64,000 nt of DNA from assembly GCF_001653955.1 (NCBI RefSeq), contig NZ_CP013022.1, forward strand, positions 1,240,001-1,304,000. Reading direction: 5' to 3'. How positions within the stretch are numbered: position 1 is the first letter of the stretch; each line of letters begins with the position of its first letter. Both the position numbers and the translations under genes were made by a program. The stretch comes from Francisella persica ATCC VR-331. GTDB lineage: Bacteria > Pseudomonadota > Gammaproteobacteria > Francisellales > Francisellaceae. Below, piece by piece: positions 30,129 through 39,501 of this stretch. The notes under the pieces were generated by a model. That model searched no databases. It saw only the letters and a list, made by a program, of their open reading frames with translations, and was not told where the DNA came from.

Positions 30129-31319
30129 CTATTTAGTAACATGTCGATTTATAAATTTAGCTATTCTAGTCATAGCCTCTTCAAGCTCTGGCATTTTATT
30201 AGCACAACTAATTCTAGCAAAACCTGATAAACCAAATGCCACACCAGGCATAATAGCTACATATTCTTCTGTAAGAAGTGCATTACATAGCTCGACATCA
30301 CTATTAAAATTAGTGTACTCAAGTAGTTTTCTAAGATCTGGGAAAAGATAGAAAGTACCATCAGCACTCTTAACATCAATATGTGGCATAGCCTTTAGAC
30401 ACTTAGTGACAAACTGCTCTTTTTGCTTATAAGCCTCTACAAAATACTGTAAGTCTTGTACTGGCATATTCATAGCAGTAATTGCAGCATATTGTGATAT
30501 AGAACAAGCACAAGTAGCAGATTGCGATTGAAATTTCTTCAGTGCATCATTTAAAAGCTTTGGTGCTATTGTAAAACCAACGCGCCAACCAGTCATTGCA
30601 AAGTTTTTTGACACACCACTGGCAATTACATATCTATCAGCTAAATCAGGAACTACTTCTGTTATCAATGTAACTCTATTTTTGAAGTATAGTTGATCAT
30701 AAATATCATCGCCAATAATCCAAATATTTGGATACTTTCTAAGTAAATTTGCTAAATCTTCGATACATTTTTTTGAATAGATTAGACCTGTAGGATTATT
30801 AGGTGAATTTATAATTATAGCTTTAGTTTTTGCTGTAATATGTTTTTCTAAATCTGTAACATCTATTTCAAAGTTATTCTCAAACTTAGTTTCTACAGCT
30901 ATTGATTTTGCTCCTGTAAGCGCAATCATATCTGGATATGATACCCAGTATGGTGCAAAGAAAATTGCCTCATCTCCTGATTCTAAAATACAATTTAAAA
31001 TATTATGTAAACTATGCTTAGCTCCTGATGTAACACAGACTTGATCTGCAGCAAACTCAATACCATACTCACGCTTATAACGAGCTACTATAGCTTCACG
31101 CAGCTCTTTAAGACCATCAACATTTGTATATTTGGTAATATTTTTGTTTATTGCTTCTATACCAGCGGCTTTAATAATATCTGGGGTACTAAAACCAGGT
31201 TCTCCAATAGCAAGAGAGATTATATCATTTCCTTGATCTTTGATTTGCTTTGCTAACGCTGCCATAGCATTAGTTGGTGAAGTCGAAACATTTTGAATCT
31301 TTGTGTTAAGTAATGCCAT
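30129..31319 (-). CDS. aspC: aspartate / aromatic aminotransferase, class I
   Basis: PLP-dependent transfer of an amino group between aspartate (or a related amino acid) and 2-oxoglutarate. The 396 residues show the fold-type I pattern: IISLAIGEPGFSTPD near 35-49, VTSGAKHSLHNIL, the NSPNNPTGLIY loop, DDIYDQLYF, and the PLP lysine in SGVSKNFAMTGWRVGF near 235, then the arginine of FARISCA. This is the subgroup Ib type (Bacillus/Thermus AspAT) rather than the E. coli AspC type, so the symbol gives function and not orthology. Its precise substrate range is unproven. Confidence 0.9.
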   Translation of the reverse strand: MALLNTKIQNVSTSPTNAMAALAKQIKDQGNDIISLAIGEPGFSTPDIIKAAGIEAINKNITKYTNVDGLKELREAIVARYKREYGIEFAADQVCVTSGAKHSLHNILNCILESGDEAIFFAPYWVSYPDMIALTGAKSIAVETKFENNFEIDVTDLEKHITAKTKAIIINSPNNPTGLIYSKKCIEDLANLLRKYPNIWIIGDDIYDQLYFKNRVTLITEVVPDLADRYVIASGVSKNFAMTGWRVGFTIAPKLLNDALKKFQSQSATCACSISQYAAITAMNMPVQDLQYFVEAYKQKEQFVTKCLKAMPHIDVKSADGTFYLFPDLRKLLEYTNFNSDVELCNALLTEEYVAIMPGVAFGLSGFARISCANKMPELEEAMTRIAKFINRHVTK

Positions 31320-31444
31320 TTTTGTTCCTTATAAACTTTTCTACTTTAAATTCTATTTTGCCTAATTTCAATACAAATATAATTATTTAAATAAATACAC
31401 AAATCAAATGCCACTAGTGGCTCTAATAATACTATAAAATTATT

Positions 31445-32098
31445 TTAAAATTTATTTTTCTTTTTAAAATAATGAGCTTCTATAATATCTTTATAGCTAA
31501 TATAGTATAACAATAGCTCATTACCAATGGTAGAGATTTTTATCGAATACGAAGTTTCATCATTTGAGTAAGCAATACTTATTTTGACATTTTCTTTGAG
31601 ACCATTTTTTGCCTGAATTTTTGTAATCCATTAATAGATTTTAATATTGCTAATTTTGCATCATTTTTTAGACCATTTGATACTGATAGCAAAAACATTA
31701 CTTTAGAATCAGTAGAACCAAATCTAGCTTTAAAATACTGTGGTCTTATCAACTGTTAGATTTCTTGTCTTATATCATCAAACTCAGAGATTGAACCATT
31801 ATGCATAAATAGATGATTTTTAAATACAAATGGATCACAGTTTACACCTAGTAGTTGTCGCAATAGTACTAGCACGTACATGTACCGTAAAATTTCTGCT
31901 TTTGATATATTTTTTGCTAATGATATTAAGTTTTAATTATTCTAAGCTAGAATAGATCTTTATAAACTCATGGTTCTTTGTGCAAGCTCTGCTCCTTGTG
32001 ATGAGTTAATACTTTGATGTATTAAGGAGTTCTCTTGGTCAACGAGTAAATCACTAATTTTGATTTTATCACCATGATACATTTAGCCACATACACAT
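31445..32098 (-). pseudogene. class II glutamine amidotransferase (YafJ type), inactivated
   Basis: The ATG at 32098 starts MCMWLNVSW, matching the MCRWLAYSG start of this family, whose Cys2 becomes the N-terminal nucleophile. A TGA follows. Shifting frames then give DLLVDQENSLIHQSINSSQG (family PENSLIxQS), NCDPFVFKNHLFMHNGSISE (the FxFxNxxFxHNGxI motif) and FGSTDSKVMFLLSVSNG. The order is complete across the region and the natural TAA is at 31445-31447, but several stops and shifts are present. The reaction of the live protein is not established. Confidence 0.8.
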
Positions 32099-32104
32099 AA
32101 ACTA

Positions 32105-32740
32105 CTAATCTTTAGTCTGCCAATGACTAGTACTTCTAAGATATACTGGGAATGTTTCTTGAGTTAAAGTACCATTGCATTTTTGCTTTTGATATTGCTT
32201 GTAGACATACTCTACTACATTAGCAACATCTATTTTAAAATCATTATTCTCTAATTGTAGTTCTGAGATAGACTCACCAATTAGTTGATAACCAGCATAT
32301 AGATCTTGAGAATATTCACCTAATTTATAAACATTTTCTGTGATTATCTGATCTGTATCTTTATTATAAAGCCCAAGGTAAAAATCATCCATCTTTGCAT
32401 CTAGGATAACAGCTACTTTTTGAAATTTAGTTATGACACTTTTTGCTAAGGCAAACATACTAGAAAAGCCAATCACTGGTATATCTAGACCAACAGCAAA
32501 ACCTTGACAAACTGCTGCAGCAAGCCTAACACCAACAAAACTACCAGGTCCAACTCCATAAGCTATAAAATCTAAGTCTTTGATGTCAACTACTGCCTGA
32601 GCGAAAACTCCCTGTATCATTTTAAGTAGATACTTGTTGTGTTGGCGTGGTATCTCACGTGTATCATTATAAATTACACCATTTACAGATAAAACCACAG
32701 AACAATACTTACTTGATGTATCTAATACTAAAAAATTCAT
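32105..32740 (-). CDS. tsaB: tRNA threonylcarbamoyladenosine synthesis protein TsaB
   Basis: Inactive-kinase-fold partner of TsaD in making t6A37 in tRNAs. The 211 residues start MNFLVLDTSSKYCSVVLSVN (the LDTS phosphate loop) and have the family-specific YGVGPGSFVGVRLAAAV motif and the GFSSMFALA helix. Near-normal length. It lies 3 bases after nagA, so the two are co-transcribed. The decayed amidotransferase begins just beyond its stop. Confidence 0.95.
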   Translation of the reverse strand: MNFLVLDTSSKYCSVVLSVNGVIYNDTREIPRQHNKYLLKMIQGVFAQAVVDIKDLDFIAYGVGPGSFVGVRLAAAVCQGFAVGLDIPVIGFSSMFALAKSVITKFQKVAVILDAKMDDFYLGLYNKDTDQIITENVYKLGEYSQDLYAGYQLIGESISELQLENNDFKIDVANVVEYVYKQYQKQKCNGTLTQETFPVYLRSTSHWQTKD

Positions 32741-32743
32741 TTT

Positions 32744-33877
32744 CTAACCAATAACTTGTTTAACTTGATAATCTTTATCTAAAATTACAAATTCAGCATC
32801 AAAGCCTATTTTGATTTGACCTTTTTTAAGTCCTAATGACTTAGCTTGATTTGTACTTGTCATTTTCACAGCATCATGCAAACTACAATTTGTAAATTTC
32901 AAGACATTTTCTAATGCCTTATTCATCGTCAAGACACTTCCTGCAAGCACACCGTTTTCTAATCTTGCCTGACCATCTTTGACTATGACTTTCTGACCAC
33001 CTAATTCAAAAACACCTTCACCAGCACTTTGGGCAGACATCGCATCAGTGATTAGCGCAATATTATCACTACCCTTGATTGCATAGGTAAACTTAACCAT
33101 ATCAGGATGCAGATGTATACCATCGACTATCAACTCTGCTAAAATTTTTTTTGACATCAATAAAGCTGTTGCAGCACCAGGGTTACGATGCTCAATTGGA
33201 CTCATTGCATTAAATAAATGTGTAGCATGTGAACAACCTTGTTCTATCGCATCTAGGGCTTGAGCCATAGTACAGCTAGTATGACCTATTGAGCTAATTA
33301 TATTTTTAGAATTACAAAACTCGATTACCTTATTAGCATTTTCAATCTCTGGAGCAATAGTAATTTTTTTGATCAAACCACCACAAGCATTATGCCAACT
33401 TGCCATTTTAGTAACATCTGCTTGTTGAAGATAGTTTGGATTTTGTGCACCAATTTTACCTGGTGATATAAATGGTCCCTCAAGATGGACACCAACAATT
33501 TTTGCACTATCAATGTGAACTTGAGAATTATAATCCTTGATAGCATGCATTGTTTTGAGTATTTGATCATTTGCTGCTGTCATTGTAGTTGCTAGATAAC
33601 TAGTTACTCCTTGAGTATATAATGATTTAGAGATTACTGCTAAGACATCAACATCACCATCCATTACATCAGTTCCTTTTGAACCATGGATATGGATATC
33701 GATAAAACCAGGTATCACATAATCATCACCTCTTAGCTCAATGATAGGTAAATTAAAAGCTTCTGCCTTAGCATCATCAACTATAGCACTGATAACATTA
33801 TCTTTAACAACAATATCCTTAGCCTCAAAATCATTTTGGGCATAAATTTTGCCACCTTTTAGAATATAGCTTTGCAT
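32744..33877 (-). CDS. nagA: N-acetylglucosamine-6-phosphate deacetylase
   Basis: Removes acetate from GlcNAc-6-P, feeding amino-sugar recycling. The 377 residues have the amidohydrolase order: PGFIDIHIHGSKGTDVMDG (metal histidines), VHLEGPFISPGKIGAQNP (metal Glu), IGHTSC, HATHLFNAMSPIEHRNPG, GIHLHPDMV and the catalytic Asp in LITDAMSAQ. Full length, no lesions. In many bacteria it works on GlcNAc from peptidoglycan or chitin. No nagB or GlcNAc permease is visible in the window. Confidence 0.96.
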   Translation of the reverse strand: MQSYILKGGKIYAQNDFEAKDIVVKDNVISAIVDDAKAEAFNLPIIELRGDDYVIPGFIDIHIHGSKGTDVMDGDVDVLAVISKSLYTQGVTSYLATTMTAANDQILKTMHAIKDYNSQVHIDSAKIVGVHLEGPFISPGKIGAQNPNYLQQADVTKMASWHNACGGLIKKITIAPEIENANKVIEFCNSKNIISSIGHTSCTMAQALDAIEQGCSHATHLFNAMSPIEHRNPGAATALLMSKKILAELIVDGIHLHPDMVKFTYAIKGSDNIALITDAMSAQSAGEGVFELGGQKVIVKDGQARLENGVLAGSVLTMNKALENVLKFTNCSLHDAVKMTSTNQAKSLGLKKGQIKIGFDAEFVILDKDYQVKQVIG

Positions 33878-33939
33878 ATATTAGCCCTAATCGGTAAAAT
33901 CTTTTCCTATATTAACCAAATTTATAACTTTTATCTACA

Positions 33940-34797
33940 ATGTTACATTGGTTTCCTGGGCATATGCACAAAGCTACTAAAGAATTTCGCAAAAAAATGC
34001 CTTCGATTGATATTGCTATTGAGATAGTTGATGCACGCATACCAGACTCTAGTAGTAATCATGTTTTAGAGCAAATTGTTGATGACAAACCGATTATAAA
34101 AATTCTATCAAAAAACGATCTAGCAGATACTACAACTACCAAACAGTGGCTAGATTTCTATAAAGGTAGCGCTATCGCGGTAAATACCCTAGAGGATAAA
34201 AATATTGTCAAAAGAATTATTGATTTAGCGCAAAAAAAATGTTCACATAGAGGCACAGTGCTAAAACCTATTAGAGCAATTATCTTTGGGATACCTAATG
34301 TAGGTAAATCCACAATTATAAATAAACTAGCAGGTCGTAAAGTAGCTAAGACAGGTAATGAGCCAGCTGTGACAAAACTACAGCAACGTATCGATATTAG
34401 CAAAACTTTTATGATTTTTGACACTCCAGGTATTATGTTTCCTAGTCCTAAAAGTGAAATTAGCGCTTTTAGAATTGCATCTATTGGCTCTATCCGTGAC
34501 ACTGCGATGGATTATGAAGGTACAGCTTGTTATCTACTAAATTTTTTTAGAGAAAAAAATACAAAAAACTTCTTAGCTCGCTATAACTTCATTAGCCAAA
34601 AAGATTTTTTAGAAAAACACCCTCAAGAAATACTCAAAGATATCTCAACTGCTAAAACTAATTCAAATATCAAACAAGCTGTTAAGAATATAGTCCATGA
34701 TTACCGTGCTGGGCACTTTGGTAAGGTATCATTAGAAGATCCACAAACTGCCCAAGCTGAGAAAGAGCAAATGCTACTAGAGCAACAACAACTATAA
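33940..34797 (+). CDS. rbgA: ribosome biogenesis GTPase YlqF/RbgA
   Basis: Circularly permuted GTPase that helps late assembly of the 50S subunit. The motif order is G4-G5-G1-G3: LSKNDLAD comes first, then GIPNVGKSTIINKLAGRK, then DTPGIMFP. It begins MLHWFPGHMHKATKEF, the family's typical W-FPGHM start, which also fixes the ATG at 33940. At 285 residues it has the C-terminal helical domain. Next gene begins 80 bases downstream. Confidence 0.95.
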   Translation: MLHWFPGHMHKATKEFRKKMPSIDIAIEIVDARIPDSSSNHVLEQIVDDKPIIKILSKNDLADTTTTKQWLDFYKGSAIAVNTLEDKNIVKRIIDLAQKKCSHRGTVLKPIRAIIFGIPNVGKSTIINKLAGRKVAKTGNEPAVTKLQQRIDISKTFMIFDTPGIMFPSPKSEISAFRIASIGSIRDTAMDYEGTACYLLNFFREKNTKNFLARYNFISQKDFLEKHPQEILKDISTAKTNSNIKQAVKNIVHDYRAGHFGKVSLEDPQTAQAEKEQMLLEQQQL

Positions 34798-34877
34798 TAA
34801 AATTTCTAATTGGCTTAAATCTAAGCTAAAGCTATTATATAATATAAGTAAATATCTTATTAAAAAAATATTTGTTT

Positions 34878-36626
34878 ATGTCTGAACAAGAGAATATACC
34901 TAAACAACCAAAGAAAATGGGCCCTATAGCGCTTACTAAAAAAAATATTATTAAAGCTTTAGTTTCAGTCTCTGTGATTGGTAGTTGTATTTTTGGTATC
35001 AATAATTACCTAAGCTATAGACATCAGTTTTTTTTAGAGCGCTATACAATAGCTCTTGCAGATATCCAAAACCAAAACAAAAATGGCTATAAAAACGCTT
35101 TTGAAATTCTCAAAGGACTTGCTAAAAAAGATCAATCCACAGCTAAAGACTACTTTTATCTAGGCTATATTTACCAATATGGTTTAGGCACAGAGAAAAA
35201 TTACTATAATGCTTACAAAAACTATAAAAAAGCAGCTAACGCAAATTATCCAAGAGCTTTTTTTCAAATAGCCACTTTGTATAGAGATAGTTTAGGTGTT
35301 AATAAAAGCAATAAAAAAGCCATACAATATTTTAAGAAATCATATGATCTTGGTTACAAAGATTCTGTAATAGCATTAGCTAATCTTATTAATTCTAACA
35401 ACCATATGATTTCGGTAGTTGAGCCAGAAATATTGTATGATATATACCTAGGCTACAAAGATGGCAGTATTATCGCTAACGATGACTCATTAATGGCAAA
35501 TAAATATCTTATGACTGCTGCAGCTGAGGGTTATGAACCAGCTATAATTGTTCAAGCGCGTGATTTTACCCAAGCTGGTGATAACTATAAAGCACTAATG
35601 CTATGGCAAACATTATTATACAGCTCTAACCCTAAGGTATCAGAACTTGCTAAGAAAGAAATTGTCGATGTTGAAAATCGCGTAAAGCAACAGCGTTTTG
35701 AAAAACTTGAAGAGCAAAGACAACAGCAAATAAAAATTCAGATGCAACAACGCAAAAAGCTAATTGAACAAGCCAAAAAACTTAATCAAATTAAACAAAA
35801 GAAAGAAGTTGGACTATCAATACCTAAGCAAAAATTTAACAATCTAAATGGTTTGATATATATAAACCTTTTTAATGCTAATAGAGGTCATCTGCAGCAA
35901 TTCTATAAAGATATTCTTGAGGTCGAAGTTGATACAAACTTTATAAAAACATACAATAATTTAGATAATAGTTATATTGATGACTTTTTAATATTAGCTA
36001 AACTCAAAAATAATCAATCATCACTACGATTTGATTTTGCTAATAAAGCTAACAATAACAAATACGAAGGTATCGTCTACTACTATTACAATAACAAAGA
36101 CAAAATCAGTCAAGATTTATTGACAACAATAATCAAAAACAACAAACCTAAAGCATCTTCGCTATTACCTAAACTTTATGATCAGCTAGAGACTCCAATA
36201 AAACAGCCAAAAGCCACTCAAAAACATAACTCATCAAAAAAACAACAAAGCAAAAAACAATCAAAAGCTGAAAAAATCCAACTAACACATGAGGAGAAAA
36301 TCCATAGAATGCAGGTATTTGCCCAAAAAGGTGATTTTAGGCAATTCTACAAACTTGAGCAAGCTGCCAAAGCTGGTGATGTCTACGCAATATACTATAC
36401 CGGTGAATACTACTACAATAACAAAGAATATAAAGAAGCACTAAAATATTTCAATGAAGCTGCAGATAAAGGCTATGGTCAAGCATACTACAAATTAGCT
36501 TCATTATACTATAACGAAGAGAAAAACGGTGTACCATATAATAAACAAAAGGCAATGTATTATTACAAGAAAGCAGCTGAACTAGGTGTCAGAAATGCTC
36601 AGCATATATTGATGTTTATTGAATAA
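34878..36626 (+). CDS. membrane-anchored Sel1-repeat protein
   Basis: A 582-residue protein from the ATG at 34878 (an upstream in-frame TTG at 34872 would add two residues). It has a short cytoplasmic N-terminus rich in lysine, one membrane helix (ALVSVSVIGSCIFGINNYLS, about residues 27-46), and then Sel1-like helical repeats: DYFYLGYIYQYGLGTEKN and YPRAFFQIATLYRDSLGVNK (about 95-150), SVIALANLI, and a second block at the C-terminus (DVYAIYYTGEYYYNNKEYKE, AYYKLASLYYN, about 505-575). Between them lie a charged coiled coil (QQRFEKLEEQRQQQIKIQMQ) and a lysine-rich linker. Sel1 repeats bind partner proteins. The membrane helix suggests a periplasmic scaffold. I do not know its partner. Repeat proteins of this class are important in Francisella virulence, but I do not recognise this one by name. 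Confidence 0.8.
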   Translation: MSEQENIPKQPKKMGPIALTKKNIIKALVSVSVIGSCIFGINNYLSYRHQFFLERYTIALADIQNQNKNGYKNAFEILKGLAKKDQSTAKDYFYLGYIYQYGLGTEKNYYNAYKNYKKAANANYPRAFFQIATLYRDSLGVNKSNKKAIQYFKKSYDLGYKDSVIALANLINSNNHMISVVEPEILYDIYLGYKDGSIIANDDSLMANKYLMTAAAEGYEPAIIVQARDFTQAGDNYKALMLWQTLLYSSNPKVSELAKKEIVDVENRVKQQRFEKLEEQRQQQIKIQMQQRKKLIEQAKKLNQIKQKKEVGLSIPKQKFNNLNGLIYINLFNANRGHLQQFYKDILEVEVDTNFIKTYNNLDNSYIDDFLILAKLKNNQSSLRFDFANKANNNKYEGIVYYYYNNKDKISQDLLTTIIKNNKPKASSLLPKLYDQLETPIKQPKATQKHNSSKKQQSKKQSKAEKIQLTHEEKIHRMQVFAQKGDFRQFYKLEQAAKAGDVYAIYYTGEYYYNNKEYKEALKYFNEAADKGYGQAYYKLASLYYNEEKNGVPYNKQKAMYYYKKAAELGVRNAQHILMFIE

Positions 36627-36715
36627 TACTCCCAATCAGTTATCAGCTTATCTATCTCAGTAGTATTTTGCTTGATTTTTTCTATATAAAGTTAGTAATT
36701 ATAGTGAACACAAGG

Positions 36716-37405
36716 TTAGTTCTGACAATATCTAGACTTGATATCTTTGATAGCTTGAATATAAGTAGTATCCATCTCAGCTCTTGAGCCTACACCACCA
36801 CCAATCTCATATAGCTTACCATCACCAATACCATAAATAGCTGCATGGATAGTAAACTTAAGACCTTTTGCCCACGCATTTTTGACAACTGTAGTTTTAC
36901 AAAGATTTAGAGCTTGGTGAAGTGCATTTAGCTCACACATCATATCTACTTTTTTCTTCATATATTCTTCTTGATTATCTTTGTAGCAAGATAGAGACTC
37001 TTCGATGAACTGTTTGTTTTGTTCTTTTACTTCATGAATAGATGTTAGCCAGTTATCTATTAGACCATAGCTTTTATCTTTGACTACTGTCTCAACACCA
37101 CCACAAGCATAGTGACCACAAACTATGATTTTCTTAACCTTTAAAACCTCGATAGCATATTGTAACACTGACAAACAGTTTAAATCTGTAAGTGAAACAA
37201 CATTTGCAACATTACGGTGTACAAAAACCTCACCTGGAATCAGACCACAAACTTGGTTTGCTGGCACACGACTATCTGAACAACCTATCCAAAGATATTC
37301 TGGAGACTGACCTTTTGATAAAGTTTCAAAAAATTCAAGATTTGTTTTTTTGATCTCTTCAGCCCACGCTCTGTTGCCTTTTATTAACTCAGAAATATTA
37401 CTCAT
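36716..37405 (-). CDS. can: beta-class carbonic anhydrase
   Basis: Zinc enzyme interconverting CO2 and bicarbonate. The 229 residues have all zinc and active-site residues: Cys42 and Asp44 and Arg46 in CSDSR, His98 and Cys101 in GHYACGG. The positions coincide with those of E. coli Can, so the structure is near-certain. Bicarbonate supplied by it feeds fatty acid and nucleotide synthesis. Confidence 0.97.
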   Translation of the reverse strand: MSNISELIKGNRAWAEEIKKTNLEFFETLSKGQSPEYLWIGCSDSRVPANQVCGLIPGEVFVHRNVANVVSLTDLNCLSVLQYAIEVLKVKKIIVCGHYACGGVETVVKDKSYGLIDNWLTSIHEVKEQNKQFIEESLSCYKDNQEEYMKKKVDMMCELNALHQALNLCKTTVVKNAWAKGLKFTIHAAIYGIGDGKLYEIGGGVGSRAEMDTTYIQAIKDIKSRYCQN

Positions 37406-37445
37406 TTTATCTCCTTGAATTATATATTAGTATTAGCTTTTTATA

Positions 37446-38474
37446 CTATATTGTTACTTCACCTTGTAAAGAAACATTAAATGCTTCTTTGACATCTTGT
37501 TGTATCATATTTGTCTGGCTTAATAGATAAAATAGTTTGCCTAATGCTGCTTCATCTGTCATATCATAACCAGAAATGACACCTGCTTCAATAAGTCCTC
37601 TAGCAGCCTTATAAGCATCCATCCTGACACTACCATACAAACACTGCGTACAGTTGACTATCACAACGCCCCTGTCATTGGCTTTTTTAAGCGTCGCGTG
37701 TATATTTAAGTCGTTAATCATATTACCAGCTCCATAAGTCTTGAGGATTAAGCCTTGTAGTGGTGGTTCAAGTATAGCTTCTAAAATATCATTACCCATA
37801 CCAGGAAAGACATTCAAAATAGCAATCTTTGGCACACCAAAAGTTTCTAACTTATGTTTACTAAACGCATCTACACGCTGCCATAATTTTTCTTGCTTAA
37901 CAACTATATCTATACCAACCCTTGCTAATGTGGGATAATTTGGCGAAGCAAAAGCATCAAACTCAGTCGCTGATATTTTTGTAGTTCTATTACCACGCAT
38001 TAGCTTTTGATTAAAATACACACATACTTCCTTGATATCATCACTACAAGCAAATATTAGACTATTAAGAATATTTGATATTGCATCTGATCTAATCTTT
38101 GATATTGGAATTTGTGACCCTGTGACAATTACTGGCTTTTGAAGTTCCCCCAGCATAAATGATAATACAGAAGAAGTATAAGCAAGAGTATCTGTACCGT
38201 GTAGGATTACAAAACCATCATAATCTTGATAATTTCTAATAATATCTATAGCTAATGAAAGCCAGTTTTTAGGATTAATATTTGATGAATCTATAAGGTT
38301 ACTATACTCTTTAATCTCAAATTGCGGCATATTATAATGATAAAAATCTCTAATACCTTCAATTTTCTCTCTAAGATAACCTGGTTTAACATCATATCCC
38401 TGCTCAGTACTAACCATTCCTATAGTACCACCAGTATACAGAACTAAAATTTTTTTATTAGCACGATTTTCCAT
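37446..38474 (-). CDS. ansA: cytoplasmic L-asparaginase I
   Basis: Hydrolyses asparagine to aspartate and ammonia. The 342 residues open with LVLYTGGTIGMVST (catalytic threonine in TGGTIG) and contain the second catalytic block HGTDTLAYTSSVLSFM. No signal peptide, which makes it the cytoplasmic type I enzyme rather than the periplasmic type II. It lies 1 base after rnhA. The C-terminal domain is full length. Confidence 0.93.
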   Translation of the reverse strand: MENRANKKILVLYTGGTIGMVSTEQGYDVKPGYLREKIEGIRDFYHYNMPQFEIKEYSNLIDSSNINPKNWLSLAIDIIRNYQDYDGFVILHGTDTLAYTSSVLSFMLGELQKPVIVTGSQIPISKIRSDAISNILNSLIFACSDDIKEVCVYFNQKLMRGNRTTKISATEFDAFASPNYPTLARVGIDIVVKQEKLWQRVDAFSKHKLETFGVPKIAILNVFPGMGNDILEAILEPPLQGLILKTYGAGNMINDLNIHATLKKANDRGVVIVNCTQCLYGSVRMDAYKAARGLIEAGVISGYDMTDEAALGKLFYLLSQTNMIQQDVKEAFNVSLQGEVTI

Positions 38475-38475
38475 T

Positions 38476-38934
38476 TTATTTCCCTACTAGCTCGGCAATA
38501 GCTTTATTTGCTAACGCATCTGCTTTTTCATTACCAGCATTACCACTATGACCTTTTACCCAGCCCCATGTTACATTATGCCTGTTTGTCAGACTATAAA
38601 GCTCTTGCCAAAGATCTTTATTTTTGACTTCTTTCTTAGCAGCTGTCTTCCAGCCATTAGCTTTCCAGTTTACCAACCATTGATTAATACCGTTTTGTAG
38701 ATATTTAGAATCAGTATAAATTGTTATATCACATTTTCTTTTAAGTGCTTGAAGAGTTCTGATTGCTGCCATTAGCTCCATTCTATTATTTGTAGTATTT
38801 TTTTCACTACCATATATTTCTTTATCTATACCATTATAACTAAGGATAGCTCCCCAGCCACCAACGCCAGGATTACCCTTACAAGCACCATCTGTGTAAG
38901 CAATAACCCTATTTTTCTTTTTGAAAATTTCCAT
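38476..38934 (-). CDS. rnhA: ribonuclease HI
   Basis: Cuts RNA in RNA-DNA hybrids. The DEDD acidic residues are in [29 protein letters not shown] and [10 protein letters not shown] start it at the ATG at 38934 (152 residues, similar to 155 of E. coli) because AGGGAAG precedes it by 5 bases. The longer frame would need a GTG at 38958. The start lies inside the end of the methyltransferase-like gene (overlap 26 bases). Confidence 0.95.
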   Translation of the reverse strand: MEIFKKKNRVIAYTDGACKGNPGVGGWGAILSYNGIDKEIYGSEKNTTNNRMELMAAIRTLQALKRKCDITIYTDSKYLQNGINQWLVNWKANGWKTAAKKEVKNKDLWQELYSLTNRHNVTWGWVKGHSGNAGNEKADALANKAIAELVGK

Positions 38935-39499
38935 ATACTTCCCTAGCACAACCGCCACTATAGATTTTAGCTTTTATTGGCTCGTCGACAAGTTCACTGA
39001 CATTCAAAGCGTCAACCCTAAAATAATTGTCTTTCTTAAATACTACAACATAGTTTCTACTAATTATTTTCTTAAGCATATTTACTATAAAGTTATTAGT
39101 ATAGTTTATTAGACTAACTTTTTTACTACTAAAACCATTTGCTAAAAACCGTGATAATAACCCATATAGACTAATACCACCAAGGCAAGCCACTATAACC
39201 TCACCATCATCTGCCAAACAGAAATGTAATTGATTAAATAATGCCCTCATCTGTTTTGGACAACTGACAAAACTCTCATCAAGAATAATGAGATCAAAAA
39301 ACTTATGTTCGAAAGGCCAAGCCTCAATGTCAAAAACACATCCAAGCAGCGGCTGAGTTTTTAGATATCCTGAACATGCAACTAATTTTAGGACATTTAT
39401 ATTATTAAAATAATTACTCTCTGTAGCTGTGATAATAAGAGCTTTCTTATACCATCTTTGACTTAGATATCTGATTATAATGCGCTCTTTGTTTAACAT
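38909..39499 (-). CDS. methyltransferase-like protein next to rnhA (YafS type)
   Basis: A 196-residue protein that resembles the SAM-dependent methyltransferase neighbour of rnhA in other Gammaproteobacteria (YafS). The central part [20 protein letters not shown], followed by [11 protein letters not shown], fits the strand-4 acidic turn of a Rossmann-type methyltransferase, and [14 protein letters not shown] fits strand 5. The usual glycine-rich GxGxG of motif I is not visible ([20 protein letters not shown] is there instead), so SAM binding may be altered or lost. Function is unproven. It overlaps rnhA by 26 bases and follows aroA by 2 bases. Confidence 0.65.
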   Translation of the reverse strand: MLNKERIIIRYLSQRWYKKALIITATESNYFNNINVLKLVACSGYLKTQPLLGCVFDIEAWPFEHKFFDLIILDESFVSCPKQMRALFNQLHFCLADDGEVIVACLGGISLYGLLSRFLANGFSSKKVSLINYTNNFIVNMLKKIISRNYVVVFKKDNYFRVDALNVSELVDEPIKAKIYSGGCAREVYGNFQKEK

Positions 39500-39501
39500 A
39501 A

